A DNA stretch of 64,000 nucleotides from Atlantibacter sp032062175 (GCF_032062175.1 NZ_DAMBQK010000001.1:124001-188000), one strand, 5' to 3'; shown: positions 50,944 through 60,395, counted from the stretch's first letter. A program made the numbers and translations. The notes: generated by a model not told the origin, from the sequence alone.

Positions 50944-53610
50944 CTACAGCAAGCGATTGACGTAGGCGTCAATGTCACTGATATCTTTTTCAATACCTGG
51001 AGCATCCTTCTCACGAATATTATGCTCCAGCGTTTCACATAACTGCTTGCCGGGGACAAGATTGAGCATGGCGAACACACCTTTCAGGCGGTGCGCCGTC
51101 TGAGCCAGCGCAGCAAAATCGCTTGTCGCTGCCTCAGTATACAATCTCTTCACATCGTCCGGTACTGTGTCGACAAACAGGGCGTAATAGCCGCTGGCGT
51201 GAAGTTGAGCATTTTCATCACCGCCCAGAGGAGATTCCGGGCTGGCTTCCTGCGCCAGTTGCTCTTCTATTAGTTGTAGCACCGCTTCCTGCAAAGCTGC
51301 GCTGATATTAAAGTTAACGCGCAGTTTACCCGGTGCTAACTGTTGTACGCGGTCCTCATCATCGCTTAAAAGCAGGCCGGTTGCTGTAAGATTTGACGGA
51401 TTATCAGTTAAGAAAATATCAAACTCTTGACTTATCAACCGTTCGTCAGGGGTGATGCAACTCGCCCCCCAGCTTTCCAGCAGGCGTACCACCACCGCGC
51501 GTACTTCATTAGATGTAACATCCACCATCGCGACGACATCATCCAGCAAACGCTCTTCGTCTTCTTCTTGCTTCGATTCCACCGCCATATTGAGATGCAG
51601 CGAATAGCGCGTCCCCAGCTCATTACGCGATTTAATATTCAGATAACCACCTAGCTGTTTCGCCAGTTGATTACACAGGTAAAAGGTGAGCCCATTGGCT
51701 TTACCGAAGCGGTCGGCAGAGGTGTCGTTGAGGAACGGGAAATGAAGGTTATCGATTTCCTGCGCGGTCAGCCCCTGGCCGGTATTCAGAATACGCAACG
51801 TCAGGCGCTCGTTCGCCGACTCTTCCTGGCTGACTTCGAGGGTGATTTTGCCGATATCGGTGGTGGTCACCGCGTACTGCAACAGCATCAGCAGGATTTT
51901 TTTCAGCGCACCGCGATCCCCGTAACGGCTCTCATTGGCGGCCAGCTGGTTCTTGACCAGCAGTTGCAGACCTTTGCGCTTGGCGGCGGGCAGGACCTGC
52001 GGCACGACCTCGTCGATCACTTCCTGGATCGAGAACTCGCTCTGCATGGTTTTCCAACTTTCGGTTTCCAGCAGGTTTAACAACTGAATTTCATCCACCA
52101 GCCGCACGATTTCATCGGCGTGATTGACCAGTGCGCGGTGGTCAGAACTGGCAGCCAGCCCCGCCTGTTCCGCCAGCTTCATAACCGGTGTTTTTAACGC
52201 TTCGCCAATATGTTGCATAAACGCCGCGCGGCCCTGCTGGTTTTTCTCATACAGGCGCTGCGCCTGTTTGAGTTTCTTATTCACCAGGATTTCCCGATCC
52301 TGCTCGCGGATCACGAAAATTTGCGTGCGGGGCACCACCTGGCTGCGGAACTGGCGGATCTCATACAGTTCATTATTGATGGTCGCCTGAATCACGCCCT
52401 GGTGCTGATCGGCCATTGCGGTAATGTTTTGCAGGTTTAAATGCGGCAACAGATGATCGGCGATACCGTTGCTGATCAGCGTGCGGTTTGACTCCAGATC
52501 GTGCACCAGCAGGCCAAGCGGCAACAGCGTAACGATCTCTTCATTCAGCGCGCGCAGCTTTTTCATCTCTCCCTGCCAGGCGTTCGGCACATTGTTTTCA
52601 ACCCGGTGCGTCGGCTGGTTGCGGAACGTGGTGTAGCCGAACAGCGCCAGCGCCAGCAGGCCAATATTCAGCAGCAGCGGCAACAGGATATTTTGCAGCG
52701 TTTCTATCAACAGCGTGCCGAAGGGGACTTCCCACACCAGCTTCAGATGGGTGGAATTCAGCGGCGAGGTGATCTCAATGCGTGAGCTGTTGAAATTAAT
52801 GGTGACGCTGTCGGGATCTTCCCGGTCATTGCCCGCCTGGACGCTTTGGGTGTTGTCCTGGTCGAGACGGAAACTGTCCAGCGCCATGCCCGGCGGGATC
52901 AAATCGTTAATCGGTAAGTCAAACGCCACCACCGTCGCCAGATGGCCCGGCTGGTTAAACGTGGTGCGCAGGGTAAAGTAGTGGCCGTTTTGCCAGGCGA
53001 GGCGGCGCAGGGCGGAGAAACTTTCACGCTCGTCCAACGCGTTAGCCTGTTGCAGCATCTCCGCACGGCGTGAATCAACGACGTTGCTGATCGACCCCTC
53101 TTTAAAGCCGGTGGATAAATCTTTTAGCGGCAGGGTAGAGACCAGAATCATGCTGTTATCCTGGCCATTCAGATAATACATCGACCAGGGCACGTTCTCA
53201 GCGCCCCACAGGGTGTCCAGGTAATTTGAGATCCGCTGGGTCATCTCCAGCGTTGAGTTGTCGTGAGAGCCAAAAATCAGCGCCTCGGTTTTGCGGCGCG
53301 GTTTTTCGAGGTAGTAAACGTCCTGACGCAGACGGGTTTCCTGTAACCCCTCATTCGCCGGCGAAGTGGAAGGCGCGATGTTGTCGTAAATTTGCCATGT
53401 GGCGTAGCGGTAGGTATCGATGCGCTTGTGCAGCGCATGGGTGATATCGACGATTTGATAGCTTTTATCTTTAAGCCAGGTATTGACGGCGCTCTGAGTA
53501 ATCACCCCCATGGTGACCAGCAAGACCACGATAAGCAGAAGAAAAAAACGCGTGATGCTGCCCGGCATCAAAGAAAACTTGTTGGGGATCATTGTGTCTG
53601 ACTGACTCAT
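50944..53610 (-). CDS. rcsD: Rcs phosphotransfer protein RcsD
   Basis: RcsD, 888 residues (E. coli 890), relays phosphate between RcsC and RcsB at the inner membrane. Two membrane helices (RFFLLLIVVLLVTMGVIT near residue 25 and LLPLLLNIGLLALALFGYT near residue 320) bound a periplasmic domain. A kinase-like module without the active His follows, then an ABL-type domain. The HPt domain at the C-terminus has the phosphorylated His in LAQTAHRLKGVFAML. The open frame extends 88 codons upstream, but MSQSDTMIPNKFSLMPG matches the E. coli start. The ribosome site is weak. Confidence 0.96.
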   Translation of the reverse strand: MSQSDTMIPNKFSLMPGSITRFFLLLIVVLLVTMGVITQSAVNTWLKDKSYQIVDITHALHKRIDTYRYATWQIYDNIAPSTSPANEGLQETRLRQDVYYLEKPRRKTEALIFGSHDNSTLEMTQRISNYLDTLWGAENVPWSMYYLNGQDNSMILVSTLPLKDLSTGFKEGSISNVVDSRRAEMLQQANALDERESFSALRRLAWQNGHYFTLRTTFNQPGHLATVVAFDLPINDLIPPGMALDSFRLDQDNTQSVQAGNDREDPDSVTINFNSSRIEITSPLNSTHLKLVWEVPFGTLLIETLQNILLPLLLNIGLLALALFGYTTFRNQPTHRVENNVPNAWQGEMKKLRALNEEIVTLLPLGLLVHDLESNRTLISNGIADHLLPHLNLQNITAMADQHQGVIQATINNELYEIRQFRSQVVPRTQIFVIREQDREILVNKKLKQAQRLYEKNQQGRAAFMQHIGEALKTPVMKLAEQAGLAASSDHRALVNHADEIVRLVDEIQLLNLLETESWKTMQSEFSIQEVIDEVVPQVLPAAKRKGLQLLVKNQLAANESRYGDRGALKKILLMLLQYAVTTTDIGKITLEVSQEESANERLTLRILNTGQGLTAQEIDNLHFPFLNDTSADRFGKANGLTFYLCNQLAKQLGGYLNIKSRNELGTRYSLHLNMAVESKQEEDEERLLDDVVAMVDVTSNEVRAVVVRLLESWGASCITPDERLISQEFDIFLTDNPSNLTATGLLLSDDEDRVQQLAPGKLRVNFNISAALQEAVLQLIEEQLAQEASPESPLGGDENAQLHASGYYALFVDTVPDDVKRLYTEAATSDFAALAQTAHRLKGVFAMLNLVPGKQLCETLEHNIREKDAPGIEKDISDIDAYVNRLL

Positions 53611-53988
53611 TATCGTGTGTTGTCCGCTGGCTAAGGGCGTAATAAAAAGCGTATAGCGTCGGTTCCGTGACGCGATCGCGGTAGCAAGCGGCAGGCGCGC
53701 GCAAAGATACCGACACCGCAGTATAAAGCGAACAGCGTGATTTTCCAGACCAGTCGTGCTAAAGCGGGTGCGCTGAGCGGATCCGCAGCGAGTAAAATAA
53801 AAGCAGAATAAAAGAAATAACGTACTGGAATTAATACTTAAAAGACAAACGCAAACGTAGCGGTAATAGCACAAATAATCAAAGCGAGGCGGTGGAATAA
53901 ATTAAGAGACCGCATAATTACGCAGCAAACTTATCCATAGACGCGGTGGGGCGTAGCACAGATTTATTCAGTTAACGTAAAGAAGCGT
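53611..53988. other. rcsD-micF intergenic region
   Basis: These 378 nt lie upstream of rcsD and downstream of micF on the minus strand. They are AT-rich toward the right, with an imperfect DnaA-like TTATCCATA near 53931. They must contain the rcsD promoter, but I could not pick one with confidence, and I see no gene here. The open frame running through it is an extension of rcsD that lacks protein-like character. Confidence 0.4.
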
Positions 53989-54081
53989 AAAAAAAACCGG
54001 ATGCGAGCATCCGGTTGAAATAGGGGTGAAACTGACATTCAGGATCGAATGACGGTAATAAATAAAGTTAATGATGATAGC
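53989..54081 (-). ncRNA. micF: MicF antisense regulatory RNA
   Basis: The minus strand from 54081 matches E. coli MicF: the first 33-35 nt (GCTATCATCATTAACTTTAT onward), which base-pair with ompF mRNA, are identical as far as I recall. The middle (after GTCATTC) differs. The 3' end is a CCGGATGC/GCATCCGG terminator stem followed by eight U residues, giving 93 nt, the E. coli length. MicF blocks ompF translation with Hfq. It is divergent from ompC as in E. coli. Confidence 0.93.
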
Positions 54082-54088
54082 GATATCT

Positions 54089-54094
54089 ATTTTA
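54089..54094 (-). promoter_or_regulatory. micF -10 element
   Basis: TAAAAT on the minus strand lies 8 nt upstream of the MicF 5' end and corresponds to the TAGAAT of E. coli micF. The upstream side would hold MarA/SoxS/Rob and OmpR sites, but I could not define them here. Confidence 0.55.
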
Positions 54095-54235
54095 GTGATG
54101 AATAGAGAAAAGGTTTTATCATTCAGTGCGGTAAAAAAGCTTTTTCTTTAAGCTATTGTTATTGTTGAAATATCACTATTTTTTGATTATCAGTGCGATA
54201 TTTTTTAGCTTTTCGTGCTAAAAAAAGTTCCCTGA

Positions 54236-54300
54236 TTTTTACATATTGTTACACCTATAATGCTAAATGAAACACCTTAAAAGTTTTAGTATCATATTCG
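54236..54300 (+). promoter_or_regulatory. OmpR-binding region of ompC
   Basis: This stretch contains TTTACATATTGTTACACC, then TGCTAAATGAAACACC and AAAAGTTTTAGTATCATAT. They correspond to the three tandem OmpR boxes (C1-C3) upstream of E. coli ompC, with the ACA/AACA cores kept and the C1 site more diverged. They lie directly upstream of the -35 element. Confidence 0.7.
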
Positions 54301-54302
54301 CA

Positions 54303-54332
54303 TTGGATTAATCTGGATTTGTTTTGGACAAT
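54303..54332 (+). promoter_or_regulatory. ompC promoter
   Basis: TTGGAT (54303-54308) and GACAAT (54327-54332) are separated by 18 bp and align with the E. coli ompC promoter. The leader of about 80 nt ends in AGAGGGTTAATAAC before the ATG, the segment targeted by MicC in E. coli. Confidence 0.65.
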
Positions 54333-54420
54333 GGGTTTGCCGACTGATTAGAGGATTAATCAGTAAGCAGTGGTAATAAAAAAAGGCATATATAAAGGCA
54401 TATAACAGAGGGTTAATAAC

Positions 54421-55539
54421 ATGAAAGTTAAAGTCCTGTCCTTATTGGTACCGGCGCTGTTAGTCGCGGGTGCTGCAAATGCGGCTGAAATTTATAACAA
54501 AGACGGCAACAAACTGGACCTGTACGGTAAAGTAGACGGTCTGCACTATTTCTCTGATGACGATGGTTCTGACGGCGATCAGACTTACATTCGTCTCGGC
54601 TTCAAAGGCGAAACCCAGGTTAACGACCAGGTCACCGGTTATGGCCAGTGGGAATACCAGGTCAACGGTAATACTTCAGAAAGCGAAAACAACGCCTGGA
54701 CTCGTCTGGCGTTCGCGGGTCTGAAAGTGGGCGACGCAGGTTCTTTCGACTACGGTCGTAATTACGGCGTTGTTTACGACGTGACTTCCTGGACCGACGT
54801 TCTGCCGGAATTCGGCGGCGACACTTACGGTTCTGACAACTTCCTGCAATCCCGTGCTAACGGCGTTGCCACCTACCGTAACACCGACTTCTTTGGTCTG
54901 GTTGACGGCCTGAACTTTGCTCTGCAATACCAGGGTAAAAACGGCAGCGTGAGCGGCGAAGACTTCGGTGGTCGTGGCGTGCTGAAACAGAACGGCGACG
55001 CGTACGGTGCATCCGTAACTTACGATCTGGGCGCAGGCTTCGGTATCGGTGGTGCGATGTCCTCTTCCAAACGTACTGCTGACCAGAACAACCTGGCGGG
55101 CATCTACGGTAACGGCGACCACGCAGAAACCTATTCTGGCGGCCTGAAATATGACGCCAACAACCTGTACCTGGCTGCACAGTACACCCAGACTTACAAC
55201 GCAACCCGTTTCGGTGGCGACTCCAGCGCTGCTGCTTACGGTTTTGCTGACAAAGCGCAGAACTTCGAAGTGGTTGCTCAGTACCAGTTCGACTTCGGTC
55301 TGCGTCCGTCCGTGGCTTACCTGCAGTCTAAAGGTAAAGACATCTCCAACGGCGTAGCCAACTACGGCGATCAGGATCTGCTGAAATATGTTGATGTAGG
55401 CGCGACTTACTACTTCAACAAAAACATGTCCACCTATGTTGATTACAAAATCAACCTGCTGGATGAAAACCAATTCACCCGTGATGCACGTATCGCGACC
55501 GACGATATCGTAGCGCTGGGCCTGGTTTACCAGTTCTAA
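54421..55539 (+). CDS. ompC: Outer-membrane porin OmpC
   Basis: OmpC, 372 residues, is a trimeric general-diffusion porin. A 21-residue signal peptide ends in AANA before AEIYNKDGNKLDLYGKVDG, the canonical enterobacterial porin start. Sixteen amphipathic strands follow, with the constriction loop L3 around TDVLPEFGGDTYGSDNF, and the protein ends in LGLVYQF with the terminal Phe needed for BAM assembly. It is regulated by EnvZ-OmpR and, divergently, linked to micF. E. coli OmpC is 367 residues; the difference is spread over surface loops. Confidence 0.97.
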   Translation: MKVKVLSLLVPALLVAGAANAAEIYNKDGNKLDLYGKVDGLHYFSDDDGSDGDQTYIRLGFKGETQVNDQVTGYGQWEYQVNGNTSESENNAWTRLAFAGLKVGDAGSFDYGRNYGVVYDVTSWTDVLPEFGGDTYGSDNFLQSRANGVATYRNTDFFGLVDGLNFALQYQGKNGSVSGEDFGGRGVLKQNGDAYGASVTYDLGAGFGIGGAMSSSKRTADQNNLAGIYGNGDHAETYSGGLKYDANNLYLAAQYTQTYNATRFGGDSSAAAYGFADKAQNFEVVAQYQFDFGLRPSVAYLQSKGKDISNGVANYGDQDLLKYVDVGATYYFNKNMSTYVDYKINLLDENQFTRDARIATDDIVALGLVYQF

Positions 55540-55557
55540 TCCTGACCAGTCTGTATC

Positions 55558-55584
55558 AAGGGAGCCTGCGGGCTCCCTTTTTTT
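55558..55584 (+). terminator. Intrinsic terminator of ompC
   Basis: AAGGGAGCC (55558-55566) pairs with GGCTCCCTT (55571-55579) around a TGCG loop and is followed by seven T residues. Confidence 0.93.
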
Positions 55585-55651
55585 ATCCCGCTTCCCGACA
55601 ATTTTCGAATTTTGTTGTACCCTGCGGGCCTCAACAAAGGGGTAGCAATGA

Positions 55652-56707
55652 ATGAGACGTTTATCAGGGCTTTGCATGGGATGGGTGGCCGCCGTTCTTG
55701 TGCTTTCAGGATGCGATAATTCGCAGCAATCGACTGCACCTGCCCAGCGAGCCGTGGTGCTGGAAGGTAAAACCATGGGGACATTCTGGCGGGTGAGCCT
55801 CGCGGGCGTGGAACCCTCACGCGAAGCGGCGCTACGCGAAAAGATTCAGGCCCAGCTCGACGGCGACGATCGGCTGCTCTCTACCTGGAAAAATGATTCG
55901 GCGCTGATGCAGTTTAACCATTCCGCCCGCACCGATCCGTGGCCGGTGAGTGAAGCCATGAGTGATATCGTCACGCTGGCGCTGCGCATCGGCCATAAAA
56001 CCCAGGGCGCGATGGACATTACCGTGGGGCCGCTGGTGAATTTGTGGGGCTTCGGCCCGGACAAACAGCCGGTGAAAACCCCGTCAGACGCCGATATCGA
56101 GCAGGCAAAAAACCGCGTCGGCATTGAGCATCTGAAAGTGATTCAGTCGGCAGGCGCGCAGTATCTGCAAAAAGATCTTCCCGATCTGTTCGTCGACCTC
56201 TCTACCGTGGGTGAAGGCTATGCCGCCGATCATCTGGCGCGCCTGATGGAACAAGAAGGCATTAGCCGTTATCTGGTCTCGGTGGGCGGGGCGCTGGTCA
56301 GCCGGGGCACCAATCCCGAAGGCCGTTCGTGGCGGGTCGCCATCCAGCAGCCGACGGACCGGGAAAACGCCGTGGCGGCGGTGGTGGATATTAACGGCCA
56401 CGGCATCAGCACTGCCGGGAGCTATCGCAACTATTACGAACTGGACGGCAAGCGCCTGTCGCACGTGATCGATCCTGCTACCGGGTATCCGATCCAGCAT
56501 ACGCTGGTGTCCGCCACGGTGATCGCCCCTACGGCGCTGGAAGCCGACGGCTGGGACACCGGGCTGATGGTGCTGGGGCCGGAAAAAGCGAAAGCGCTGG
56601 CGCTGGAGCAAAAACTGGCGGTATATCTGATCGTGAAAGAGCCGAAGGGTTTCTCTACCTGGATGTCGCCGCAGTTCGAAACCTTCCTGCTGTCGCAGAA
56701 AAATTAA
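55652..56707 (+). CDS. apbE: FAD:protein FMN transferase ApbE
   Basis: ApbE, 351 residues, is a periplasmic lipoprotein that attaches FMN covalently to threonines of proteins such as RnfG/RnfD or Nqr subunits. The signal peptide ends in a lipobox, LVLSGC. Family motifs are TMGTFWRVSL, the VDLSTVGEGYAADHLARL segment, SVGGALVSRGTNP and the GISTAGSYRNYY/HVIDPATGYP Mg-binding region. The start at 55652 follows AAAGGGG; an ATG at 55648 is in another frame. In E. coli it has the same place between ompC and ada. Confidence 0.95.
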   Translation: MRRLSGLCMGWVAAVLVLSGCDNSQQSTAPAQRAVVLEGKTMGTFWRVSLAGVEPSREAALREKIQAQLDGDDRLLSTWKNDSALMQFNHSARTDPWPVSEAMSDIVTLALRIGHKTQGAMDITVGPLVNLWGFGPDKQPVKTPSDADIEQAKNRVGIEHLKVIQSAGAQYLQKDLPDLFVDLSTVGEGYAADHLARLMEQEGISRYLVSVGGALVSRGTNPEGRSWRVAIQQPTDRENAVAAVVDINGHGISTAGSYRNYYELDGKRLSHVIDPATGYPIQHTLVSATVIAPTALEADGWDTGLMVLGPEKAKALALEQKLAVYLIVKEPKGFSTWMSPQFETFLLSQKN

Positions 56708-56714
56708 AAAGCAA
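56702..56714 (+). promoter_or_regulatory. Ada box of the ada-alkB operon
   Basis: AAT-N6-GCAA (AATTAAAAAGCAA) matches the described Ada-binding consensus and lies about 65 nt upstream of ada, overlapping the end of apbE. Methylated Ada would activate its own operon from here. Confidence 0.6.
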
Positions 56715-56778
56715 GAAACTGAGTTTTTTGGCGCAGCCTTACTGCCAGAGTAGGGCTACCTTTAAAGAGGAGCGAGCC

Positions 56779-57843
56779 ATGAAACAATCTGTCTACCACA
56801 CCGACGATGCGCGCTGGCAGGCGGTGGAAACCCGCGATGCCCGTGCCGATGAGCAGTTCGTGTTCGGGGTTATCACTACCGGCATTTTCTGCCGTCCGTC
56901 CTGCCGGGCGCGCCATCCCCTGCGCCAGAATGTGCGTTTCTGGCATGATGCCGACGCCGCGCAGGCCGCCGGGTTTCGGCCCTGCAAACGCTGCCAGCCG
57001 GAAAAAGCGCCGCTGCGCCAGCAGCGCATCGCGCTGATCCGTAAAGCCTGCGAATTGCTGGATGCCAGCGAAGAAGCCCTCACGCTTGACGCCCTGGCGC
57101 AGGAGATGGCCATGAGCCCGTACCATTTTCATCGCCTGTTCAAATCGGTTACCGGATTAACGCCCAAAGCCTGGCAAACTGCCCGGCGCAATCAGCGGCT
57201 GCGCGATGCCTTAACCCACGGCGAGGCGGTGACGCCCGCGCTGTATCAGGCGGGTTTTGGTTCTGGGAGTAATTTTTATCGCGGCGCCGACGCCACGCTG
57301 GGCATGACGGCGAAACAATTCCGCAGCGGCGGCAAACAACTGAGCCTGCGCTACGCTCTGGTGGATTGCCATGTCGGGCGCTGTCTGGTGGCGCAAAGCG
57401 CGCGCGGGATCTGCGCGGTACTGTTAGGGGATGACGACGCGCAGCTTGAGGCGGAACTGGCCGGGCTGTTTCCGCTGGCTGAGCGCCATCTGGCACAGAA
57501 CGATTTTAGCGATATTCTCGAAAAGGTCGTCGCCTGCATTCATGCGCCAGAAAACCGCCTCGACCTGCCGTTAGATTTCCAGGGCACGCTGTTCCAGCAA
57601 CAGGTCTGGGAGGCGTTGCGCGCTATTCCGGCGGGGGAAACCGTCAGTTATCAAACGCTGGCGGCGCAGGTGGGTAAACCCAATGCAGTGCGTGCCGTGG
57701 CCAGCGCCTGTGGCGCGAACCGGCTGGCGATTATCGTGCCCTGTCACCGGGTGATCCGCCAGGACGGGCAGCTTTCGGGCTACCGCTGGGGCGTAGCGCG
57801 TAAAGCGGCGCTGCTGCAACATGAAGCCAAAAAGGAGACCTGA
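56779..57843 (+). CDS. ada: Ada bifunctional methyltransferase and transcriptional activator
   Basis: Ada, 354 residues as in E. coli, repairs O6-methylguanine and methylphosphotriesters and activates the adaptive response. The N-terminal zinc domain has Cys38 and Cys42 (GIFCRPSC) and a second pair in FRPCKRC; Cys38 is the methyl acceptor that switches on DNA binding. An AraC-type helix-turn-helix follows (MSPYHFHRLFKSVTGLTPKAW). The C-terminal alkyltransferase domain has the active-site PCHRV. A frame extension of 17 codons is rejected, as AAAGAGGAG precedes the ATG at 56779. Confidence 0.97.
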   Translation: MKQSVYHTDDARWQAVETRDARADEQFVFGVITTGIFCRPSCRARHPLRQNVRFWHDADAAQAAGFRPCKRCQPEKAPLRQQRIALIRKACELLDASEEALTLDALAQEMAMSPYHFHRLFKSVTGLTPKAWQTARRNQRLRDALTHGEAVTPALYQAGFGSGSNFYRGADATLGMTAKQFRSGGKQLSLRYALVDCHVGRCLVAQSARGICAVLLGDDDAQLEAELAGLFPLAERHLAQNDFSDILEKVVACIHAPENRLDLPLDFQGTLFQQQVWEALRAIPAGETVSYQTLAAQVGKPNAVRAVASACGANRLAIIVPCHRVIRQDGQLSGYRWGVARKAALLQHEAKKET

Positions 57844-58493
57844 TGCTCGATCTGTTTGCTGAAGATGAACCCTGGCAGGAGCCGCTGGCACCCGGCGCGG
57901 TGATCCTGCGCCGCTTCGCCCGCCAGGACAGCGCCCAACTGATGGCGTCGATTAACCACGTTGCCGCGCAGTCGCCGTTTCGCCATATGGTGACGCCCGG
58001 CGGCTATACCATGTCGGTGGCGATGACCAACTGCGGCGCATTAGGCTGGACCACCGACCGGCGCGGCTATTTGTATGCGCCCGTCGATCCGCAAACCGGC
58101 AACCCGTGGCCCGCCATGCCGGAAAGCTTTCAGCGCCTGTGCGACGCGGCATCCCAGGCGGCGGGTTATCCTGACTTCGCGCCAGACGCCTGCCTGATCA
58201 ACCGCTATCAACCGGGGGCAAAACTGTCGCTACATCAGGATAAAGACGAACCCAACCTGGCCGCGCCGATTGTCTCGGTGTCACTGGGATTACCGGCGGT
58301 ATTCCAGTTTGGCGGCCTGACGCGCAGCGCGCCGCTGCAACGGGTGATGCTGGAGCACGGCGACGTGGTGGTGTGGGGCGGCCCATCGCGCCTGTTTTAC
58401 CACGGGATCCAACCGCTAAAAGAGGGGGAACATCCCCTGGCTGGCGGCTACCGTTACAACTTAACCTTCCGCGCCGCAGGGCATTACGAATAA
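57843..58493 (+). CDS. alkB: Alpha-ketoglutarate-dependent DNA dioxygenase AlkB
   Basis: AlkB, 216 residues, removes 1-methyladenine and 3-methylcytosine lesions by oxidative demethylation. The iron ligands are visible as His131 and Asp133 (LSLHQDKDE) and a later His in LFYHGIQPL. The 2-oxoglutarate-binding arginine lies in YRYNLTFR near residue 210. The ATG overlaps the ada stop by one base (TGATG), so it forms the ada-alkB adaptive-response operon. Confidence 0.97.
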   Translation: MLDLFAEDEPWQEPLAPGAVILRRFARQDSAQLMASINHVAAQSPFRHMVTPGGYTMSVAMTNCGALGWTTDRRGYLYAPVDPQTGNPWPAMPESFQRLCDAASQAAGYPDFAPDACLINRYQPGAKLSLHQDKDEPNLAAPIVSVSLGLPAVFQFGGLTRSAPLQRVMLEHGDVVVWGGPSRLFYHGIQPLKEGEHPLAGGYRYNLTFRAAGHYE

Positions 58494-58576
58494 AAATAAG
58501 AATTATTCTTGCCGTCGCTCGCCAGCCGTTTACACTGCATGCCTGATTGATTTTCTGCTGTGGATTGCTGCTATTT

Positions 58577-60223
58577 ATGGAACTCCTGCTGGTCGTCTGG
58601 CGTCAGTATCGCTGGCCTTTTTTGATGGTGATGGCGCTGAGCCTTGCCAGTGCCGCATTAGGCATTGGGCTTATCGCGTTCATCAACCAACGCTTAATCG
58701 AAAACGTCGATATCTCCCTGGCGGTATTGCCTGAATTCCTCGGTCTGCTGCTGCTGTTAATGGCGGTGACGCTGGCCTCGCAGTTAGCGCTGACCACCCT
58801 CGGCCACCATTTTGTCTACCGCCTGCGCGGTGAGTTTATCAAACGTATTCTCGATACCCCGGTTGAGCGGGTGGAGCAACTCGGCAGCGCCTCGCTGCTG
58901 GCGGGGCTGACCAGTGATATCCGCAATATCACCATCGCTTTTGTGCGTTTGCCGGAACTGGTGCAGGGCATCATCCTGGCAATTGGCTGCGCCTGGTATC
59001 TGGCGGTACTGTCGCCGAAAATGCTGGTGATCACGACTATCTGGGTGGCGATCACCATTTGGGGCGGATTTATGCTGGTGGCGCGGGTTTACCGCCATTT
59101 GGCGATCCTGCGTGAAACCGAAGACAAACTGTATAACAACTACCAGACCGTGCTGGAAGGGCGTAAAGAGCTGGCGCTTAACCGCGAGCGGGCTGAACAT
59201 ATCTTCGATAAGGTTTACCAGCCTGATGCCAAAGAGTATCGCCACCACATCGTGCGCGCCGACACCTTCCACCTCAGCGCGGTGAACTGGTCGAACATTA
59301 TGATGCTGGGGGCGATTGGCCTGGTGTTCTGGATGGCGAACAGCCTCGGCTGGGCGGATACCAACGTGGCGGCGACCTTTTCGCTGACGCTGCTGTTTCT
59401 GCGTACTCCGCTGCTGTCGGCGGTGGGCGCGCTGCCAACCTTGCTGACCGCCCAGGTGGCGTTCAATAAGCTGAATAAATTCCATCTCGCGCCGTACAAG
59501 CCGGAGTTTGCCCATCCGCAGCCGCGCGCGCCGTGGCAAACCCTGGAGCTGCGCAATGTGGAATTCCGCTACGGCGATAATTCATTTGCCGTGGGGCCGA
59601 TTAACCTGACCCTCCATCGCGGCGAGCTGCTGTTCCTGATCGGCGGCAACGGCAGCGGTAAGTCCACCCTGGCGATGCTGCTGACCGGGCTGTACCAGCC
59701 GGTAGCCGGTGAGATTTTGCTGGATGGCCAGGTGATTAGCGCCAACAACATGGACGAGTACCGCAAACATTTCTCGGCGGTGTTTACCGATGTCTGGCTG
59801 TTCGACCAGTTACTTGGCCCACAGGGCCAGGCCGCCCGGCCCGAGCTGGTGGATCAGTGGCTGCAACGCCTGCAAATGTCGTCGAAGCTGGAGCTGGATA
59901 ACGGCAAGATCCTCAATCTTAAGCTGTCGAAAGGGCAGAAAAAGCGTGTGGCGCTGCTGCTGGCGCTGGCGGAAGAGCGCGACATCATTCTGCTGGACGA
60001 GTGGGCCGCCGACCAGGACCCGCACTTCCGCCGTGATTTTTACCAGGTTCTGCTGCCGTTAATGCAGCAAATGGGCAAAACCATTTTCGCCATCAGCCAT
60101 GACGATCACTACTTTATCCACGCTGACCGGCTGCTGGAAATGCGCAACGGTCACTTAAGCGAGCTGACCGGCGACGAGCGCGACAGCGCCAGCCGTGACG
60201 CGGTCGCCCGCACCGGCAGTTAA
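58577..60223 (+). CDS. yojI: ABC transporter YojI (microcin J25 efflux family)
   Basis: YojI, 548 residues, is a half-size ABC exporter in which membrane and ATPase domains are fused. In E. coli it exports microcin J25 with TolC. The N-terminal part has about six helices. The nucleotide-binding domain contains Walker A GGNGSGKST near residue 360, signature NLKLSKGQKKR, Walker B DIILLDEWAADQDP and switch His in ISHDDHYF. The upstream 10-codon extension is rejected because MELLLVVWRQYRWP is the family start. Confidence 0.95.
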   Translation: MELLLVVWRQYRWPFLMVMALSLASAALGIGLIAFINQRLIENVDISLAVLPEFLGLLLLLMAVTLASQLALTTLGHHFVYRLRGEFIKRILDTPVERVEQLGSASLLAGLTSDIRNITIAFVRLPELVQGIILAIGCAWYLAVLSPKMLVITTIWVAITIWGGFMLVARVYRHLAILRETEDKLYNNYQTVLEGRKELALNRERAEHIFDKVYQPDAKEYRHHIVRADTFHLSAVNWSNIMMLGAIGLVFWMANSLGWADTNVAATFSLTLLFLRTPLLSAVGALPTLLTAQVAFNKLNKFHLAPYKPEFAHPQPRAPWQTLELRNVEFRYGDNSFAVGPINLTLHRGELLFLIGGNGSGKSTLAMLLTGLYQPVAGEILLDGQVISANNMDEYRKHFSAVFTDVWLFDQLLGPQGQAARPELVDQWLQRLQMSSKLELDNGKILNLKLSKGQKKRVALLLALAEERDIILLDEWAADQDPHFRRDFYQVLLPLMQQMGKTIFAISHDDHYFIHADRLLEMRNGHLSELTGDERDSASRDAVARTGS

Positions 60224-60238
60224 GCCGCGCGTTCACGA

Positions 60239-60275
60239 AAAAACCAGCATTCGCGACCGATGCTGGTTTTTTTTT
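60239..60275 (+). terminator. Intrinsic terminator of yojI
   Basis: AAAACCAGCAT and ATGCTGGTTTT form an 11-bp stem with a 9-nt loop, ending in nine T residues. The 120-nt gap that follows, up to mgtE, holds no hairpin series resembling a magnesium riboswitch. Confidence 0.9.
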
Positions 60276-60395
60276 ATCCGCTTGTCCTCGCCGTTTAGTA
60301 AAATTTACAAAGCGCCCGCTATGCTTAACGGATCGTAAACAGACGAAGGGGCGGGATAGCCCTGCTGAATTTTCTTTTCATGGAATGCGCGACTT

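Noticed and set aside
54676..55776. 366-codon open frame antisense to ompC
   Set aside because: It spans the ompC terminator and the start of apbE, lacks a protein-like composition and mirrors the porin codons.
60276..60395. Magnesium riboswitch (M-box or mgtA-type leader) before mgtE
   Set aside because: The 120-nt gap lacks the paired helices and conserved segments of those leaders; only short stems are possible.
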